A stretch of DNA of 64,000 bases, taken from Ralstonia pickettii DTP0602 (lineage in GTDB: Bacteria; Pseudomonadota; Gammaproteobacteria; Burkholderiales; Burkholderiaceae). The position numbers and the translations under genes are program-made. The stretch covers positions 310,001 to 374,000 of the forward strand of contig CP006668.1 in assembly GCA_000471925.1 (NCBI GenBank). Reading direction: 5' to 3'. Under the pieces are notes generated by a model. The model saw only the letters and a program-made list of their open reading frames with translations, searched no databases and had not been told where the DNA came from. Of this stretch, positions 1-8,540 are shown piece after piece (position 1 is the stretch's first letter; every line of letters begins with the position of its first letter).

Positions 1-811
1 TCGCGGTAAAGCGCAGCAGGATCCGGCTGCCTTCCGGTAGCCTGGCCGCGTCGCGCGTGTGCAGCGTCACGCCGCACACGCCCGCGCGGACCTGCAGCAT
101 GGCCGGCATCCATCTCCCATCACCCGCTTGCGCCACCGCGCCGTCGTAATCGTCCGGGGCGGGCGTGCAGATCCCCTGCGGCAGCCTCACTGCCAGCGCA
201 TGAGCTGCCGGCCCGGCCATGACGGTGCCGGCCAGTTCGTGCGGATGCCCCAGCACGGCGCCGGCAAGCTCCACGTCGCCGGCCGATACCAGCTGCCGGG
301 CGTAGGTCGAGGAGCACGGTGCATCGCTGCCGGCTTCGGCTGCCTGCCGCAGTGCCACCGGGTTGACCGTAAAGCCGTGGCGCAGCCCGGCTTGCACCAG
401 GTAAGCCACGTCCCCCTTGCGCTGGTGCCCGCACGCAAAATTCTCTCCCACCACCAGGGCCCGCATGCCGAGCCCGCCCAGCAGGGTCTGTTCGACGAAT
501 GCGTCCACGGGCTGCGTGCTGCGCGCACGGTCAAAGCGGATCACCAGGCAGGCATCCACGGCACCGCTCGCGGCCAGCAGTGCCAGGCGCTGCCCGACGC
601 TGCCGAGCAGCGGCGGCGCGCGGTGCGGCGTGACCACGGCACGCGGGTGCGGATCGAAGGTGACCACCACGGCAGGCAGCCCCAGCGCATCGCCGCGGGC
701 GCGCAACTGCGCCAGCACGGCGCGGTGTCCGCGATGCACGCCATCGAACATGCCGATCGATACCACGGCGCCGGAGGGCGCGAAGGCTTCTGCTTCGGAG
801 AGTAGCTGCAT
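1..811 (-). CDS. RibF-like FAD synthetase, C-terminus beyond window
   Basis: The reading frame is open from ATG at 811 to the window edge (270 codons seen). It shows the FAD synthetase (FMN adenylyltransferase) signatures in order: the nucleotide-binding GMFDGVHRGH near residue 20, TFDPHP near 50, GENFACGHQRKGD near 120 and SSTYARQLV near 165. The start is supported by GGGAG six bases upstream; an in-frame ATG at 832 is possible. Bifunctional RibF proteins continue into a riboflavin kinase domain with a GxPTAN motif. Here that region is short and the motif is not visible, so the protein may make FAD from FMN only. It lies beside two genes for FADH2-using monooxygenase systems, so a role in FAD supply is inferred. 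It is probably a paralogue of the housekeeping ribF. Confidence 0.75.
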   Translation of the reverse strand, partial: MQLLSEAEAFAPSGAVVSIGMFDGVHRGHRAVLAQLRARGDALGLPAVVVTFDPHPRAVVTPHRAPPLLGSVGQRLALLAASGAVDACLVIRFDRARSTQPVDAFVEQTLLGGLGMRALVVGENFACGHQRKGDVAYLVQAGLRHGFTVNPVALRQAAEAGSDAPCSSTYARQLVSAGDVELAGAVLGHPHELAGTVMAGPAAHALAVRLPQGICTPAPDDYDGAVAQAGDGRWMPAMLQVRAGVCGVTLHTRDAARLPEGSRILLRFTA

Positions 812-920
812 GGGAGGCTCCCGATGAAACATGAGAGCCATGCTAGGCGGCACCGGCCCGGGCTGCCAGCGGGCGCGCCGGCATAGCCACCATAACCAGC
901 GCGATGGTGAGGGCTTCCCC

Positions 921-1871
921 CTATGCCTCGGCCACGGCCGACGCGTGCTGCTGGAACAACTCGCGCAGTACCCCGCGTATCCACTGGTTGCCACTCTCGC
1001 GATGCACGCGGTCGTGCCAGTACATCGCAACCTCGATCTCGGGCAAGTCCAGCGGCGGCGTGACCAGTTGCAGTCCCATCTCGTCCGCCAGCATCCGCCC
1101 CAGCGTCATCGGCAACAGCACCACGGCGTCGGAGCGACACGCGATCAGCGCGGCGGTCGTGAACATGGGCACGCGACAGACGATCTTCTCGCGCGGCACG
1201 GCGGCCTCGACGGCGCGTTCCACCGACAGGTGCTCGTGCCCGGTCCCGGCCGCCGTCACCAGCACGTGTTGTTCCGCGATGAACGCGGCAAGGTCCGGGC
1301 GCGCGCCCAGGCGCGGGTGGCCGCGGCGCGTCACGGCGACATAGCGCTCGCGCCACAGCGGCTGGCGCCGCACGCCCTGCGTCAGGCCGGGGAACGAGCC
1401 GATGGCCAGGTCGACCAGCCCGGACTCCAGCCACAGGTCGATGTGCTGTGCGTCGCAATTGACGGCCTGCACATGCACGCCGGGCGCGCCGTTGGCCAGG
1501 CGGTTGATGAGCGGCGGCAGCATCTGCGCCCCGCCGGCATCGATGATGAAGAAGCTGAAGGTGCGTGATGACGTGGCTGGATCGAAGGCCACGTGGTCGG
1601 AACGCAGCGCGCGCATGCGTTCCAGGATGCCGCGCACCGGCTCGGCCAGCGCCAGCGCCTTGGGCGTGGGTTCCATGCGCAAGGCCACGCGCACGAACAG
1701 CGGATCGCCAAAGTACGTGCGCAGCTTTGCCAGCGTCTTGCTCAGCGCCGGCTGCGTGATGTTGAGCACGCGTGCGGCCCTGGTCAGGCTGCGCTCGGCG
1801 AGCAGCACGTCGAGCACCTGCAGGTGATGCAGGCCCAGATCGTCTTCATGCCGCTGAGGAATAGTGTCCAT
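921..1871 (-). CDS. tcpR: LysR-type regulator of chlorophenol-type operon (TcpR-like)
   Basis: A 316-residue protein of usual LysR length. An N-terminal winged helix-turn-helix (about residues 14-72, containing SLTRAARVLNITQPALS) is followed by a substrate-binding domain. The wording of the HTH resembles the NahR/NodD-like branch of LysR proteins, which often sense aromatic compounds. It is transcribed away from the flavin reductase-monooxygenase operon that starts at 2010. This is the arrangement of tcpR in Cupriavidus and hadR in Ralstonia, where the LysR protein activates the operon in response to chlorophenol. The 138-base divergent gap should hold the binding site, but I could not assign a confident T-N11-A box. 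Function is inferred from position; effector unknown. Confidence 0.75.
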   Translation of the reverse strand: MDTIPQRHEDDLGLHHLQVLDVLLAERSLTRAARVLNITQPALSKTLAKLRTYFGDPLFVRVALRMEPTPKALALAEPVRGILERMRALRSDHVAFDPATSSRTFSFFIIDAGGAQMLPPLINRLANGAPGVHVQAVNCDAQHIDLWLESGLVDLAIGSFPGLTQGVRRQPLWRERYVAVTRRGHPRLGARPDLAAFIAEQHVLVTAAGTGHEHLSVERAVEAAVPREKIVCRVPMFTTAALIACRSDAVVLLPMTLGRMLADEMGLQLVTPPLDLPEIEVAMYWHDRVHRESGNQWIRGVLRELFQQHASAVAEA

Positions 1872-2009
1872 GACGTCGTCTCAATAGTAGAAGTCCGGCG
1901 TTGCAACTAGTCTACGTGGAACGCGCAGCCATGAATACAACAAGCGCGCATCGCGCCGGTGGCGAAACCTGGATCCGGATGCGAGAAGTCATCACCAAAG
2001 GAGGACGAC

Positions 2010-2567
2010 ATGAACGGATTTCCCTTCGCGGCGCCGTCGGGCAGCCAGGACAGAGAAGTTCCCGATGGCATCAGTGCGCAGCGGTTCAGGGAGGCGCTGT
2101 CGCGCGCCGCAACGCCGGTGACGGTGATTGCCACCAACGGCCAGGCAGGCGAGGCGGGCGTGACCTGCTCGGCGGTCTGTTCGGTCTGCGACAACCCGCC
2201 GACAGTGCTGGTCTGCATCAATCGCAACAGCTACGCCAATGCGGTCATCAAGGCCAACGGGGTGCTCAGCGTCAACTGGCTGCACGCGGGACAGTCCGGG
2301 CTGTCACAGGTTTTCGCCGGCGCCGGCGGGCTGCCCATGCCCGAGCGCTTTGCCACCGGCACCTGGCATCGCCAGCGCACCGGTGCACCGTGCAGCAGCG
2401 ATGCCGCGCTGACGCTGGACTGCCGCATCAGCGAGGCCTTCGAAGTGGGCAGCCACAGCATCTTCCTGGCCCGGGTCGTGTCGGCCGCGCACGACGAGAC
2501 GGACAGCGTTCCCCCTTTGGTCTATTGCCAGCGCAGCTACGCGACTACCACACCGGTTGCTGCTTAG
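2010..2567 (+). CDS. tcpX: flavin:NADH reductase component (TcpX/HpaC type)
   Basis: A 185-residue protein of the small flavin reductase (HpaC/RutF-like) family, which makes free reduced flavin for a partner monooxygenase. Family features are visible: RFREALSRAATPVTVIAT at residues 23-40, the flavin-binding CSAVCSVCDNPPTVLVC stretch near 52-68, and a C-terminal region with PLVYCQRSY. Start ATG 2010 is preceded by AAAGGAGGACGAC, a very strong ribosome binding site; the frame is open further upstream without a better start. The HpaB-type oxygenase starts 85 bases after the stop, so the two form a two-component monooxygenase. The longest matching precedent is TcpX/HadX in chlorophenol clusters. 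Reduction of FAD rather than FMN is inferred from the partner. Confidence 0.85.
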   Translation: MNGFPFAAPSGSQDREVPDGISAQRFREALSRAATPVTVIATNGQAGEAGVTCSAVCSVCDNPPTVLVCINRNSYANAVIKANGVLSVNWLHAGQSGLSQVFAGAGGLPMPERFATGTWHRQRTGAPCSSDAALTLDCRISEAFEVGSHSIFLARVVSAAHDETDSVPPLVYCQRSYATTTPVAA

Positions 2568-2652
2568 GCGCCGCGCGCCGCTTCCCCTGAACCCCCAACC
2601 ACGCGAGTCCGCACGGCCCGCGCAGCAGAGCCTTTGCCAAGGAGACACCGCC

Positions 2653-4206
2653 ATGATTCGTACCGGCACGCAGTACCTGGAATCCCTGAACGACGGCCGC
2701 AATGTCTGGGTCGGCAACGAGAAGATCGACAACGTTGCCACCCACCCCAAGACACGCGACTACGCGCAGCGCCACGCCGACTTCTACGACCTGCACCATC
2801 GCCCGGACCTGCAGGACGTGATGACCTATATCGACGAGGGTGGCCAGCGCCGGGCCATGCAGTGGTTCGGCCACCGCGACAAGGAGCAGCTGCGCCGCAA
2901 GCGCAAGTACCACGAGACTGTCATGCGCGAGATGGCGGGCGCGTCGTTCCCCCGCACGCCGGACGTCAACAACTATGTGCTGACCACCTACATCGACGAC
3001 CCCGCGCCGTGGGAAACGCAGTCGATCGGCGACGACGGGCATATCAAGGCCGGCAAGATCGTCGACTTCATCCGCTACGCCCGGGAGCATGACCTGAACT
3101 GCGCCCCGCAGTTCGTGGACCCGCAGATGGACCGTTCCAACCCGGACGCGCAGGAGCGCTCGCCCGGCCTGCGCGTGGTGGAAAAGAACGAAAAGGGCAT
3201 CGTGGTGAACGGCGTGAAGGCCATCGGCACCGGCGTGGCCTTTGCCGACTGGATCCACATCGGCGTGTTCTTCCGCCCCGGTATTCCCGGCGACCAGGTC
3301 ATCTTTGCCGCGACACCGGTCAACACGCCGGGCGTCACCATCGTCTGCCGCGAGAGCCTGGTCAAGGATGACAAGGTCGAGCACCCGCTTGCCGCGCAGG
3401 GCGACGAACTCGACGGCATGACCGTATTCGAGAACGTCTTCATCCCGTGGTCGCACGTCTTCCATATCGGCAATCCCAACCATGCCAAGCTGTACCCGCA
3501 GCGCGTGTTCGACTGGCTGCACTACCACGCGCTGATCCGGCAGATGGTGCGGGCCGAGCTGGTGGCCGGCCTGGCGGTGCTGATCACCGAGCATATCGGC
3601 ACCAACAAGATCCCGGCGGTGCAGACCCGTGTGGCCAAGCTGATCGGTTTCCACCAGGCCATGCTGGCACACCTGATCGCCAGCGAGGAACTGGGCTTCC
3701 ATACGCCCGGCGGCCACTACAAGCCCAACATCCTGATCTACGACTTCGGCCGTGCGCTCTACCTCGAGAATTTCTCGCAGATGATCTACGAGCTGGTGGA
3801 CCTGTCCGGCCGCAGTGCGCTGATCTTTGCCAGCGAGGACCAGTGGAACGACGACAAGCTCAATGGCTGGTTCGAGCGCATGAACAACGGCCCGGTGGGC
3901 CGCCCGCATGACCGCGTGAAGATCGGCCGCGTGATCCGCGACCTGTTCCTCACCGACTGGGGCAGCCGCCTGTTCGTGTTCGAGAACTTCAACGGCACGC
4001 CGCTGCAGGGCATCCGCATGCTGACCATGCAGCGCGCCGAGTTCTCGGGCTCCGGGCCGTACGGCAAGCTGGCGCGGCAGGTGTGCGGCATCGATTCGGC
4101 GGTGACCGACGACACCGAATACCGCAAGACCGCCGACTACGCCAAGGCGCTCGACGCCGCACGGCACCAGGAAGAAGTCGCGCTGGCGGGCGCCATGGCG
4201 ATTTGA
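2653..4206 (+). CDS. tcpA: FADH2-dependent chlorophenol/nitrophenol 4-monooxygenase (TcpA/HadA type)
   Basis: A 517-residue protein of the HpaB/TftD group-D flavin monooxygenases, the same length as HadA and TcpA. It opens with [16 protein letters not shown] and carries the family's oxygenase segments, including [18 protein letters not shown] near residue 160 and the conserved [10 protein letters not shown] near residue 290. From memory the whole sequence follows HadA of Ralstonia pickettii very closely. HadA/TcpA hydroxylate 4-chloro- or 4-nitrophenols with loss of the halide or nitrite, giving a quinone. The protein is cytoplasmic and acts with the reductase just upstream. Start at 2653 follows AAGGAGACACCGCC. 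Substrate range (trichlorophenol or nitrophenol) cannot be read from sequence. Confidence 0.87.
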   Translation: MIRTGTQYLESLNDGRNVWVGNEKIDNVATHPKTRDYAQRHADFYDLHHRPDLQDVMTYIDEGGQRRAMQWFGHRDKEQLRRKRKYHETVMREMAGASFPRTPDVNNYVLTTYIDDPAPWETQSIGDDGHIKAGKIVDFIRYAREHDLNCAPQFVDPQMDRSNPDAQERSPGLRVVEKNEKGIVVNGVKAIGTGVAFADWIHIGVFFRPGIPGDQVIFAATPVNTPGVTIVCRESLVKDDKVEHPLAAQGDELDGMTVFENVFIPWSHVFHIGNPNHAKLYPQRVFDWLHYHALIRQMVRAELVAGLAVLITEHIGTNKIPAVQTRVAKLIGFHQAMLAHLIASEELGFHTPGGHYKPNILIYDFGRALYLENFSQMIYELVDLSGRSALIFASEDQWNDDKLNGWFERMNNGPVGRPHDRVKIGRVIRDLFLTDWGSRLFVFENFNGTPLQGIRMLTMQRAEFSGSGPYGKLARQVCGIDSAVTDDTEYRKTADYAKALDAARHQEEVALAGAMAI

Positions 4207-4283
4207 CCCGCGCGGCGGACGGGGGAGGGGGCTCCGCCCGGCCCGCCCGCGTTTTTTCGCATCCACAAGAGAAGGAAACCATC

Positions 4284-4874
4284 ATGACTGCCACCATTTC
4301 CCTTGCTACCCTGTTCGGCGAGGCACGCAGCCAGAACGGCTGGCTCGACCGCGACGTTCCCGACGCCAGGCTGCGCGAGATCTATGACCAGATGAAGTTC
4401 GGCCCGACCTCGGTCAACTGCTCGCCCGCGCGCATCGTCTTCGTCCGCAGCATGGAAGCCAAGCAAAAGCTCGCGGGCGCCGTGGCGCCGGCCAACGTCG
4501 ACAAGGTGATGAACGCGCCGGTGGTGGCCATCGTCGGCTATGACACCCGCTTCTACGACCGCCTGCCTGAGCTGTTCCCGCACAACCCTGCGGTCAAGTC
4601 CTGGTTCGAAGGCCCGGAGAAGGCCGCTTTCGCCGAGACCACGGCGTTCCGCAACGGCACGCTGCAGGGCGCCTACCTGATCATGGCCGCGCGCGCGGTC
4701 GGGCTGGATTGCGGACCGATGTCGGGGTTCAACAATGCCGCGGTGGACGCGGCTTTCTTTGCGGGAACGACGATCCGGTCGAACTTTATCTGTGGACTGG
4801 GCCATGGCGATCCCGGCCGGGTGTTTCCGCGCAGCCCGCGCCTGGCGTTCGAGCAGGCCTGCACGCTGGCGTAG
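4284..4874 (+). CDS. tcpB: nitroreductase-family quinone reductase (TcpB/HadB, RutE-like)
   Basis: A 196-residue member of the HadB/RutE branch of the nitroreductase fold. These are FMN proteins; RutE homologues reduce malonic semialdehyde, while TcpB reduces the chlorinated quinone made by TcpA to its hydroquinone. Visible family elements are the early [17 protein letters not shown] stretch (about 37-53), the central [24 protein letters not shown] stretch containing the conserved AARA..G segment, and a C-terminal [17 protein letters not shown]. Start ATG 4284 follows AGAAGGAAACCATC. It lies 77 bases after the monooxygenase and 48 before the dioxygenase. Quinone reduction is inferred from the order of genes, since the sequence alone would fit RutE equally well. 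Confidence 0.8.
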   Translation: MTATISLATLFGEARSQNGWLDRDVPDARLREIYDQMKFGPTSVNCSPARIVFVRSMEAKQKLAGAVAPANVDKVMNAPVVAIVGYDTRFYDRLPELFPHNPAVKSWFEGPEKAAFAETTAFRNGTLQGAYLIMAARAVGLDCGPMSGFNNAAVDAAFFAGTTIRSNFICGLGHGDPGRVFPRSPRLAFEQACTLA

Positions 4875-4922
4875 GCCCAAACGATCCGACCCCGGCTTCC
4901 CCACAATCCAACGGAGACAAGC

Positions 4923-5762
4923 ATGCGCAATCTCGACGAGGACACCATCACCCAGGCGGTGCTGGCACGCCTGGCCGACACGCCCGATCCACGCGTCAGG
5001 GAGATCGTCGCCAGCCTGGTGCGGCACCTGCACGACTTTGCCCGTGACGTGAGGCTGACGGAAGCGGAGTGGTTGCAGGGCATCCGCTTCCTGACCGCCA
5101 CCGGCCACAAGTGCGATGACAAGCGGCAGGAATTCATCCTGCTCAGCGACGTGCTCGGCCTGTCGATGCTGACGGTCTGCATGAACAACCGCAAGCCGGC
5201 CGGCTGCACCGAAGCCACGGTGTTCGGCCCGTTCCACGTGGAAGGCGCACCGCACTACGAGGATGGCGCCGATCTCGCCAACGGCGCCAAAGGAGAACCG
5301 TGCGAGGTGTCCTGCACCATCCGCGACCTCGCCGGTGAGCCGGTGCCGGGCGCGACCATCGACGTCTGGCAGGCCGATGCCGACGGCCGCTACGACGTGC
5401 AGTACGCCGGCCTGGACCAGGCTCAGGGGCGTGGCGTGCTGCATAGCGATGCGAACGGCAGGTTCCGCTTCCGCACGGTGCTGGCACAGGCGTACCCGAT
5501 TCCGGATGACGGCCCGGTGGGTGACTTGCTGCGTGCCACCGGCCGCCACCCGTGGCGGCCCGCGCACCTGCATTTCATGATCCAGGCGCCGGGCTACGAG
5601 ACGCTGGTCACCCATGTCTTCCGCAAGGGCGACCAGTATCTTGATTCCGACGCTGTGTTCGGCGTGCGCGAATCGCTGGTGGGCGAGTGGGTGCGGCAGG
5701 GCGATGGCAGCTGGCGGCTCGACTTCGACTTCGTGCTGAACCGCGCGGCGTGTTCAGATTAG
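4923..5762 (+). CDS. tcpC: hydroxyquinol 1,2-dioxygenase (TcpC/HadC type)
   Basis: A 279-residue intradiol ring-cleavage dioxygenase. The N-terminal helical dimerisation domain (to about residue 100) contains LTATGHKCDDKRQEF. The catalytic beta-sandwich follows with GPFHVEGAP near 102, DVWQADADGRYDVQY near 150 and HPWRPAHLHFMIQAPGY near 207. The two Tyr and two His iron(III) ligands of the family fall in the last two segments. These enzymes open hydroxyquinol or 6-chlorohydroxyquinol between the adjacent hydroxyls to (chloro)maleylacetate. It is the last gene of the operon in the window; the next enzyme, maleylacetate reductase, is not here. Length and order match TcpC. Confidence 0.87.
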   Translation: MRNLDEDTITQAVLARLADTPDPRVREIVASLVRHLHDFARDVRLTEAEWLQGIRFLTATGHKCDDKRQEFILLSDVLGLSMLTVCMNNRKPAGCTEATVFGPFHVEGAPHYEDGADLANGAKGEPCEVSCTIRDLAGEPVPGATIDVWQADADGRYDVQYAGLDQAQGRGVLHSDANGRFRFRTVLAQAYPIPDDGPVGDLLRATGRHPWRPAHLHFMIQAPGYETLVTHVFRKGDQYLDSDAVFGVRESLVGEWVRQGDGSWRLDFDFVLNRAACSD

Positions 5763-5898
5763 GGGAGGGACCAGTTCGAAAGCCGCGAAGCTTGGGGCGG
5801 AAGTGAGTCGGGCATCACTGGCGCCGGGTATGCACTGGACGACCGCCCTGTGCGCCGCTAGAGGTGCGTAGGGCGGCCACCATTGCAGTCTCCTTTCG

Positions 5899-6408
5899 TC
5901 AGTATGGCGGGTTGACCACAACATACTGCGACCCCTGCGGCAGGTACCAGGTACTGCCGCATTGCTGGTAAACCATGCCACCGTAGTTGACAGGAACGCA
6001 GCTCGGCGGAACGGAGCGAACGAAGGAGCCCACCACCGCCGACGTGACCGCGACCGTGGCGGTGACCGCTGCGGCTGTCGCCACCGGGTGGTAATCGTTG
6101 TCCCAGCCGCAGCAGCCATGGCTATCGACATTTACGTTGACGTTCCGGTTGGTATTGACATTGACGTTGCGGCTGGCATTGACATTGTTGACGCTCGAGT
6201 TGCGGACGTTGTTGGTACGTACATCGGCACGCTGGTTGTTTACCTCGCGTGCGCCGCCGGCCGCGGCGGCGCGGCCTTGTCCACCGGCATGCGCGCCGGC
6301 GGCGCGGCCCTCGCCCCGAGCAGCTTCCGCGGTCGGCGTCCAGCCCGATGCCACCAGGACAAGCGCGGCCATGCACACCGCAAACGGCTTACCAAATGTG
6401 TAGGTCAT
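5899..6408 (-). CDS. secreted Asn/Val-rich low-complexity protein, function unknown
   Basis: A 169-residue protein with a signal peptide (about residues 1-29, ending in AEA). An Ala/Gly-rich stretch follows, then about 40 residues dominated by Asn and Val in alternating NVNVN patterns (roughly residues 56-95). After a DSHGCCGWDND segment comes a short Ala/Val-rich, possibly membrane-inserting helix. The C-terminus contains VNYGGMVYQQCGSTWY and ends in PPY. This tail resembles small surface proteins that share a CGSTWY-type end, but I cannot name a characterised member. ATG 6408 follows AGGAG at good spacing. It begins downstream of, and probably in one transcript with, the DUF2092 lipoprotein gene (gap 12 bases from that stop). 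Export to the periplasm is well supported; the rest is open. Confidence 0.7.
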   Translation of the reverse strand: MTYTFGKPFAVCMAALVLVASGWTPTAEAARGEGRAAGAHAGGQGRAAAAGGAREVNNQRADVRTNNVRNSSVNNVNASRNVNVNTNRNVNVNVDSHGCCGWDNDYHPVATAAAVTATVAVTSAVVGSFVRSVPPSCVPVNYGGMVYQQCGSTWYLPQGSQYVVVNPPY

Positions 6409-6420
6409 GGCGATGCTCCT

Positions 6421-7236
6421 TTACCGGGCCTTCAGGGGAACAAACTCTGCCTGCCTGGCATCCTTGGGTGGCTTGAACGCGAACACGGAATCGCCGAACC
6501 TCGGATTCAGGTTCCACTTGTAAAGCGTGACCGATTGCGGCCTGGCCTCGTCGGACCGATTGGTGATGACGAGCTTGCGCGGCAGCGGCCGGCTGCCGGT
6601 GGCGATCCAGATCTGCCAGTCGAGCTGGCCCTGGCGGAAGGCATAGTGGTCGCACAGCTCGCCGCCGACGATGTCCTGGCCGGCAATCATCGCCGATTCC
6701 AGGTCGTCGAGCGGGGCGGCGGGCGTGCCCCACAGGAACAGGTCGGCCGAAGGAATCTCGACGCCGAACCGCTCCCTCAGGCGCTGGACGAGCACGCCGA
6801 GGTTGTCGGTGAAGTCCGCCTGCGAGTAGTACTTCTGCACGGGCATGGAAAGGGTCACCTTCTTGCCGTCATAGATCAGGTCGCGCTGCGAACGCGCGCT
6901 GCGCATCTGGGCGCGCAACCTGTCCGGCCGCCGGACATCGAGATCGGCCGTCGCCGCGTGCTGCAGCTTCTGGCCATCCATCAGCACCCGCTCCCCGGAA
7001 AGGTCGATGAAGACTTCGAACTGCTTGAGCGACTGGAGGTATTTACCCATGTCGTTCAGCGCCTGCACGGCGGCCGGGTCGACTGCCTTCGCATCAACCG
7101 GCGCCTTGGTGGGCGCAGCAGGCGTTGGGGCGGCCGAAGCCGCAGGCGGGCTTGGCGGCGTGCTGGAGGTCTTGGAAGGCGTGCTGCAAGCCGCCAGCGC
7201 GATGACTAGCAAGCTCAGAACCGGTATGCGTGCCAT
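6421..7236 (-). CDS. DUF2092-family lipoprotein
   Basis: A 271-residue protein with a lipoprotein signal: hydrophobic LSLLVIALAAC puts the lipobox cysteine near residue 17. A Pro/Ala/Thr/Ser-rich linker (about 20-50) precedes a globular domain with MGKYLQSLKQFEVFIDLSG, RPDRLRAQMRS and DVRRPDRLRA-type strands typical of DUF2092. That family resembles LolA/LolB-like lipoprotein-binding half-barrels; no enzyme activity is known to me. I chose ATG 7236, with GGAG six bases upstream, over an in-frame TTG at 7248. The secreted Asn/Val-rich gene follows after 12 bases. DUF2092 genes are commonly paired with such a partner, so the two probably work together at the envelope. Confidence 0.75.
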   Translation of the reverse strand: MARIPVLSLLVIALAACSTPSKTSSTPPSPPAASAAPTPAAPTKAPVDAKAVDPAAVQALNDMGKYLQSLKQFEVFIDLSGERVLMDGQKLQHAATADLDVRRPDRLRAQMRSARSQRDLIYDGKKVTLSMPVQKYYSQADFTDNLGVLVQRLRERFGVEIPSADLFLWGTPAAPLDDLESAMIAGQDIVGGELCDHYAFRQGQLDWQIWIATGSRPLPRKLVITNRSDEARPQSVTLYKWNLNPRFGDSVFAFKPPKDARQAEFVPLKAR

Positions 7237-7498
7237 GGTGAACTCCAATAGAGGAGAATCCTTACCAGCGCAGGACGGGTGCCGTTGCCATGACGCCGGA
7301 CTTGCGCGGCCGTGCCCTCATGCCAGCAATGGCGACGCCCGCAAATGTTCCATGACAGCCGGGCCTTAGTGAAGTGAAACTTTTTGCGGCGGACGTTAAG
7401 CCGCCTCGAAAGCCAGAAGTGCGGAACAATGCATAAATGTCACGAAGCCGGCGCAGCGCACCGGCCCGGGCTGACATACTGTCTTCCCGTTACTCACC

Positions 7499-8479
7499 TC
7501 AATCAATACTCGCGCCCGATTCCCGCACCAGCTTCGCCCACTTGTCCGTATCGTGCCGGATCAGCATCGAGAACTGCTCCGGTGTCGAAGTCAGCGGCGA
7601 CGCCCCAGCGTGCACCAGCTTGTCACGCATCGCCTTGTCCTGCGCGATACGGGTGATCTCCTGCGACAGCCGGCTCGCGACCGCCGGCGGCAATCCGCGC
7701 GGCGCGACCACACCGAACCAGACGTCGGCCTCATAGCCGCTGATACCAGCCTCGGCCATGGTCGGCACGTCCGGCAGCGCTGGCGAGCGCGTAGCACTGG
7801 TCACCGCCAGCGCACGCAAGCGGCCCGCCTTCACGTGCGGCAGCGAGCCCGGCAGGTTGTCGAACATCAGCTGCACCTGGTTGGCCAGCAGGTCGGCCAT
7901 TGCCGGTCCACTGCCCTTGTACGGCACGTGCACGATCTCAATGCCCGCCATCGACTTGAACAGTTCGCCCGAAAGGTGGTTGGTGGTGCCGTTGCCCGCC
8001 GAGCCCATGTTCAGCTTGCCGGGATTGGCCTTGGCATAGCTCACCAGTTCGCGCACGTTCCTGGCCGGCACGTTGGGGTTGACCACGAGGATGTTCGGCA
8101 CGCCGGCGAACAGCGCCACCGGCGAGAAATCCTTCTGCGCATCGAACGGCAGCTTTTTGTAGAGCGTCGCGTTGATCGACTGCGTGCCCACGGTGCCGAA
8201 CAGCAGGGTGTAGCCATCGGCCGGCGCCTTGGCCACCACGTCCGAGCCGATGGTGCCGCCAGCGCCGGGACGATTGTCCACGACGACCTGCTGGCCCAGC
8301 GTTTCGGACAGCCGGGTCGCCAGCACCCGGCCGAGCAGGTCGGTGGTACCGCCCGGGGGGAACGGCACCACCAGGCGAATCGGCTTGTCAGGGTAGGGGC
8401 CGGCGAGGGCCAGCGTGGTGGCGAGCGTAGTTGCTAGCGTCAGACACGTTGCAGCCAGCGCATGTGCGATTGGTTTCAT
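7499..8479 (-). CDS. Bug-type tripartite tricarboxylate receptor protein
   Basis: A 326-residue periplasmic solute receptor of the Bug/TctC family. The signal peptide spans about residues 1-26 (repeated TLATTLATTLALAG). Hallmarks are YPDKPIRLVVPFPPGGTTD at 28-46, NRPGAGGTIG near 70, ADGYTLLF near 87 and GNGTTNHLSGELF near 150. These proteins bind carboxylates between two lobes. No TctA/TctB membrane subunits are nearby, so it is an orphan receptor, as is usual in Burkholderiales. It starts 61 bases after the stop of the argininosuccinate-lyase-like gene and is likely co-transcribed. That suggests its ligand is the lyase substrate or a relative, which is inference. Confidence 0.88.
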   Translation of the reverse strand: MKPIAHALAATCLTLATTLATTLALAGPYPDKPIRLVVPFPPGGTTDLLGRVLATRLSETLGQQVVVDNRPGAGGTIGSDVVAKAPADGYTLLFGTVGTQSINATLYKKLPFDAQKDFSPVALFAGVPNILVVNPNVPARNVRELVSYAKANPGKLNMGSAGNGTTNHLSGELFKSMAGIEIVHVPYKGSGPAMADLLANQVQLMFDNLPGSLPHVKAGRLRALAVTSATRSPALPDVPTMAEAGISGYEADVWFGVVAPRGLPPAVASRLSQEITRIAQDKAMRDKLVHAGASPLTSTPEQFSMLIRHDTDKWAKLVRESGASID

Positions 8480-8540
8480 GGGGGCGGGTTCTCCGTGGGA
8501 CAAGGATAAGGGCAATGCCGGCTGCGATGCGCGCCGTGGT

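Noticed and set aside
2545..4266. 573-codon open frame on the minus strand
   Set aside because: Antisense to the TcpA-like gene, whose product is unmistakable. No domain in the reverse translation.
7262..7477. 71-codon minus-strand open frame upstream of the DUF2092 gene
   Set aside because: Arg/Gly-rich, no ribosome site and no similarity recognised; more likely promoter DNA of the lipoprotein operon.
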